Source: UBA8337 sp965658615 (GTDB lineage Bacteria; Pseudomonadota; Alphaproteobacteria; RS24). From it: DNA of 33,565 nucleotides. The stretch covers positions 1-33,565 of the forward strand of contig CBFHSX010000017.1 in assembly GCA_965658615.1 (NCBI GenBank). The letters are read 5' to 3'. Positions within the stretch are counted from its first letter, which is position 1. Each line of letters begins with the position of its first letter. Below are positions 30,565 through 33,565 of the stretch, one piece after another. The notes beneath the pieces are model-generated. The model did not search any database, was not told the DNA's origin, and saw only the letters and a program-made list of their open reading frames with translations. The translations under genes were made by a program, and so were the position numbers.

Positions 30565-30834
30565 TTACTGACCCAATAAAACGGCGCGCGCTTTGCGGTC
30601 TTTTTTCAATTCATATTCCCGCGACATGGCAGCGCTGCGGGTCTTGAAAACTTCGCTATGCACCAGTCGCCATTGGCGTCCGCGTGTGGCTTTGGCCCCA
30701 CTACCGTCATTATGCGCCGCAAGCCGTTTCTCCAAATCCGTGGTCCAACCGACATAGGATTTGTCCGGCCCGCCATCACAGCTTTGCAGCAAATAGACGT
30801 AGCAATTTGTGATGTGCCTGTCGGTCTTGCTCAT
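30565..30834 (-). CDS. GIY-YIG domain protein (UPF0213/YhbQ-like)
   Basis: About 89 residues, almost entirely one GIY-YIG nuclease-type domain. CYVYLLQSCDG stands for the GIY strand and SYVGWTTDLEKRLAAHN for YIG plus the Arg-bearing helix. GAKATRGRQWRLVHSE and a late Glu (SREYELKK) complete it. UPF0213 proteins have been linked to DNA repair but are poorly characterised. I chose the ATG at 30834 (MSKTDRHITN, TGGAG 3 bases upstream). The frame open to 30951 runs into the arginine decarboxylase gene on the other strand. The 97-base divergent gap to that gene must hold both promoters. Confidence 0.88.
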   Translation of the reverse strand: MSKTDRHITNCYVYLLQSCDGGPDKSYVGWTTDLEKRLAAHNDGSGAKATRGRQWRLVHSEVFKTRSAAMSREYELKKDRKARAVLLGQ

Positions 30835-30931
30835 GGCTCCAGTTTGCTTGATTCCTGCGGCAGAATATATTGCTTTACAGTGAATTGGAAAGGGTCTAAT
30901 CACGCCCGATATTTGGCCGCTAGGGGTAAAA

Positions 30932-32872
30932 ATGTCAAAAGCCGAAACCATTGACGAGACGCTTGTAAGCTTGCCGGAAAATCCGGTCGTGGCCGCCTCT
31001 GACGCGCTTTATGGCGTGTCGCGCTGGGGCGATGGGCTGATCGGCGTGCTCGATAATGGCCATATCGGCCTGATGCACCCCGACCGCCCCGACGCCGTGC
31101 CGACCGATTTAATGTCGGTTATTGAAAATCTTGAAGAACGCGGCATTTCAGCACCGGTGCTGCTGCGCGTTGCCGATTTTATCAGCTGGCGTATCGACCA
31201 AATCAATCAGGCGTTTAACGCAGCGATAGACGAGCTTGATTATCAGGGCCGCTATCAGGGCGTTTTCCCGATTAAAGTCAATCAGCAAGCACAAGTGGTT
31301 GACCGCATTGTTGCTTATGGCGAGCAGCACGGCTTTGGTTTGGAGGTCGGCTCGAAAGCCGAATTGCTTATCGCCATGGCGCATAATCTGACAGCCGAAG
31401 CGGCGCTGATTTGTAATGGCGTGAAGGATGAGGAATTTATCCGACTGGCGCTGATGGCGCAGCAATTGGGCTTTAACACATTCATCGTGTTGGAAAGCCC
31501 GCGCGAAATGGACTTGGTGTTGTCGGTTGCCGAGGCTATGCAAATTCGCCCGCAACTGGGTATTCGCATCAAGCTGACGCATGAGGTGAGCGGCAATTGG
31601 GCGGCCTCCTCGGGCGATCGCTCGACCTTTGGCATGACCATTGCCCAAGTCATGGATGTGATGGATCGCTTGCGCGATGCCGGCTATCTCGATTGCCTCA
31701 AATTGCAGCACAGCCATCTCGGCAGCCAAGTGCCGAATATTATCGAAATCCGCATGGCGGCGCAGGAAGCGTGCCGTTTTTTTGTCGAGCTTCGCAAAGA
31801 AGGCGCGCCGCTGAGCTGTCTCGATTTGGGCGGCGGCCTTGGTATTGACTATACGGGTGAACACCGCGCGACGGAAAATTCGACCAATTACACGCTGAGT
31901 GAGTATTGCCTGAATATTGTCGAGACGGTGAAATATGCCATGGATGAGGCCGGGGAGGCGCATCCGCTGATTATCACCGAAAGCGGTCGGGCCTGCGTGG
32001 CGCAAAGCTCCATGCTGCTGTTCAATGTGTTGGAAGCGACGCAATTTGACAGTAGCGAGCCGGTCAGCGCCGCCGAAGACGACCACCAATTGTTGAAATC
32101 CATGTTGGCCGTCTCCGATTATCTGTCGCCCGAGCGCCTCAATGAGGCTTGGAACGATTTGGTCTATTATCGCAATGAAATGCGTAATCTGCTGAAAAGC
32201 GGGCAGGTGAGCCTACGCGAGACGGCTAAGGCCGAGCGTGCGCATCTTTATTTGATGAGCCGTATCAAGACCATGCTGGCCGATGGCGATCTGGAAAATG
32301 ACGAAATGCGGGCCGCGTTGGACCAGACGGCGGATATTTATCATGGCAATTTCTCGTTGTTTCAAAGCCTGCCGGATGTTTGGGCGATCGACCAAATCCA
32401 TCCGATTGCGCCGTTGCACCGTCTCAATGAAAAGCCGCGCCGCCGCGCCATGTTGTCGGATATTACCTGTGACAGCGACGGTAAGATTGACAAATTCGTG
32501 CTCGGTGACGGCATTTCCAACACGCTGCCCGTGCACGCGCTGAACGCGCATGAGGATTATTATCTCGGCGTGTTTTTCATCGGCGCCTATCAGGAGACGC
32601 TGGGCGATTTGCATAATCTGTTTGGCGACACAAATGTGGTAACGATTGAATTGCGAGATGACGGCTCGTTTGAGCTGATGCACGAGCAAGACGGCGACAC
32701 GGTTTCCGAAGTTCTCTCCTATGTCGAATATGACCCGCGCGCCATGGTCAATGATTTTAAAAAAACCGTGGAGCGCGCCGTGCGCAAGGGCACAATCAGC
32801 CCGCGCCAGCGTCGTGCCATGATTGAGGCGTTCAAAGACAGCATTCACGGATATACTTATTTCGAACATTAA
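30932..32872 (+). CDS. speA: Biosynthetic arginine decarboxylase
   Basis: 646 residues, close to E. coli SpeA (658). It is a fold-III PLP enzyme that converts arginine to agmatine, the first step to putrescine. The PLP lysine is Lys115 in VFPIKVNQQ. HSHLGSQ, LDLGGGLGIDYTG and ITESGRACVAQ are the cofactor-binding strands. The active-site Cys region DITCDSDGKID and GAYQETLGDLHNLFGD lie in the C-terminal barrel. A large middle insertion distinguishes SpeA from ornithine/DAP decarboxylases. AGGGGT lies upstream of the ATG. The next polyamine gene begins 12 bases after the stop. No agmatinase or ureohydrolase gene is seen before the window ends. Confidence 0.96.
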   Translation: MSKAETIDETLVSLPENPVVAASDALYGVSRWGDGLIGVLDNGHIGLMHPDRPDAVPTDLMSVIENLEERGISAPVLLRVADFISWRIDQINQAFNAAIDELDYQGRYQGVFPIKVNQQAQVVDRIVAYGEQHGFGLEVGSKAELLIAMAHNLTAEAALICNGVKDEEFIRLALMAQQLGFNTFIVLESPREMDLVLSVAEAMQIRPQLGIRIKLTHEVSGNWAASSGDRSTFGMTIAQVMDVMDRLRDAGYLDCLKLQHSHLGSQVPNIIEIRMAAQEACRFFVELRKEGAPLSCLDLGGGLGIDYTGEHRATENSTNYTLSEYCLNIVETVKYAMDEAGEAHPLIITESGRACVAQSSMLLFNVLEATQFDSSEPVSAAEDDHQLLKSMLAVSDYLSPERLNEAWNDLVYYRNEMRNLLKSGQVSLRETAKAERAHLYLMSRIKTMLADGDLENDEMRAALDQTADIYHGNFSLFQSLPDVWAIDQIHPIAPLHRLNEKPRRRAMLSDITCDSDGKIDKFVLGDGISNTLPVHALNAHEDYYLGVFFIGAYQETLGDLHNLFGDTNVVTIELRDDGSFELMHEQDGDTVSEVLSYVEYDPRAMVNDFKKTVERAVRKGTISPRQRRAMIEAFKDSIHGYTYFEH

Positions 32873-32884
32873 GGGGAGCGGCTT

Positions 32885-33565
32885 ATGTCTCGCGTTTTGG
32901 TAATTGGCGCCGGTGGCGTCGGCTCGGTGGCGGTGCATAAAATGGCCATGTTGGCGACGCGGTTCACGCACATCACCCTGGCCAGCCGTCGTCTGGAAAG
33001 CTGCGAGGCGATCAAGCGTAGCGTGGCTGAGCGGGTGAATGTGGATATTGATATCGCGCAGCTCGATGCCGATAATGTGAGCGAAACCATTGCTTTAATT
33101 GAGAAAACCCAACCGAAGCTGGTTGTCAATCTGGCGCTGCCCTATCAGGATTTGGCGATTATGGATGCCTGTCTGGCGACCGGCGTGCATTATCTCGACA
33201 CCGCCAATTACGAGCCGCGCGACGAAGCCAAGTTTGAGTATCACTGGCAATGGGCCTATCAGGCGCGCTTTGCCGAGGCCGGTCTGATGGCGCTGCTCGG
33301 TTCGGGTTTTGACCCGGGCGTCACCAATGTGTTCAGCGCCTATATTCAAAAGCACCTCGTCTCCCAAATGAAGACGCTGGATATTCTCGATTGCAATGGC
33401 GGTGATCACGGCCAGCATTTCGCCACCAATTTCAATCCCGAGATCAATATTCGGGAGGTCACCGCGCCGGCACGGCATTGGCAGGACGGTGCTTGGGTCG
33501 AAACCCCGGCGCTGTCGCATAAGCAGAGCTTTGACTTCCCCGAGGTCGGTGCGCGCAATATGTAT
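32885..33565 (+). CDS. Carboxynorspermidine/carboxyspermidine dehydrogenase-like (saccharopine dehydrogenase family), 3' end outside the window
   Basis: 227 codons are visible of a protein usually near 400 residues. A Rossmann start VLVIGAGGVGSVAVHKMA (4-21) is followed by ITLASRR, VVNLALPYQDLAIMDACLATGVHYLDTANYE and LLGSGFDPGVTNVFSAYI, all features of the Lys9/CANSDH branch. The enzyme condenses aspartate semialdehyde with putrescine (or diaminopropane) using NADPH, giving carboxyspermidine (or carboxynorspermidine). GGGGAG is the SD, 12 bases after speA. The pairing with arginine decarboxylase favours the carboxyspermidine function. A saccharopine dehydrogenase role is the alternative. A decarboxylase (NspC-type) would be expected just beyond the edge. 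Confidence 0.9.
   Translation, partial: MSRVLVIGAGGVGSVAVHKMAMLATRFTHITLASRRLESCEAIKRSVAERVNVDIDIAQLDADNVSETIALIEKTQPKLVVNLALPYQDLAIMDACLATGVHYLDTANYEPRDEAKFEYHWQWAYQARFAEAGLMALLGSGFDPGVTNVFSAYIQKHLVSQMKTLDILDCNGGDHGQHFATNFNPEINIREVTAPARHWQDGAWVETPALSHKQSFDFPEVGARNMY

Overview
The window looks like a dense chromosomal segment of a free-living, aerobic, heterotrophic alphaproteobacterium. The evidence is an elongator tRNA-Met of alphaproteobacterial type at the left edge, short spacers, Shine-Dalgarno (SD) sites before most genes, mid-50s GC by eye, a TonB-dependent receptor, and many acyl-CoA enzymes. A marine lineage is possible, but no species can be named. No integrase, transposase, CRISPR array, rRNA or plasmid function was seen.

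Layout. 1-60 is the 3' part of tRNA-Met. 289-8841 holds mixed housekeeping genes: two short-chain dehydrogenases (SDRs), a VTT-domain membrane protein, a SulP transporter, a DEAD-box helicase, an HCCA-isomerase-like protein, a small outer-membrane barrel, a DUF2805 protein and PurT. 8878-11679 is a minus-strand run: enoyl-CoA hydratase, MATE exporter, membrane protein. 11741-14275 holds a GNAT enzyme, small membrane and exported proteins, a membrane-anchored cyclic-nucleotide-binding-like protein and a beta-carbonic anhydrase, closed by a hairpin terminator shared with a TonB-dependent receptor (14344-16641, minus).

The most interesting block is 16829-29752. It contains a 37-residue membrane peptide, a biotin-carrier/carboxyltransferase fusion, toxin-like debris, and a divergent pair: an isovaleryl-type acyl-CoA dehydrogenase facing a seven-gene operon. 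The operon encodes an AtuA-family protein, a carboxyltransferase beta subunit, a methylglutaconyl-type hydratase, a biotin carboxylase/carrier alpha subunit, a TIGR03084 (DinB/mycothiol-enzyme-like) protein, biotin synthase BioB and a PimC-like acyl-CoA dehydrogenase. A strong terminator ends it. The logic is dehydrogenation, biotin-dependent gamma-carboxylation and hydration of a 3-methyl-branched enoyl-CoA, as in the Atu (acyclic terpene) and Liu (leucine) pathways, with the enzyme that makes the carboxylase cofactor built into the same transcript.

The right end has a thioesterase and a GIY-YIG protein (minus), then arginine decarboxylase followed by a carboxynorspermidine/carboxyspermidine dehydrogenase-like gene cut by the window edge. 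This pair suggests spermidine synthesis by the carboxyspermidine route.
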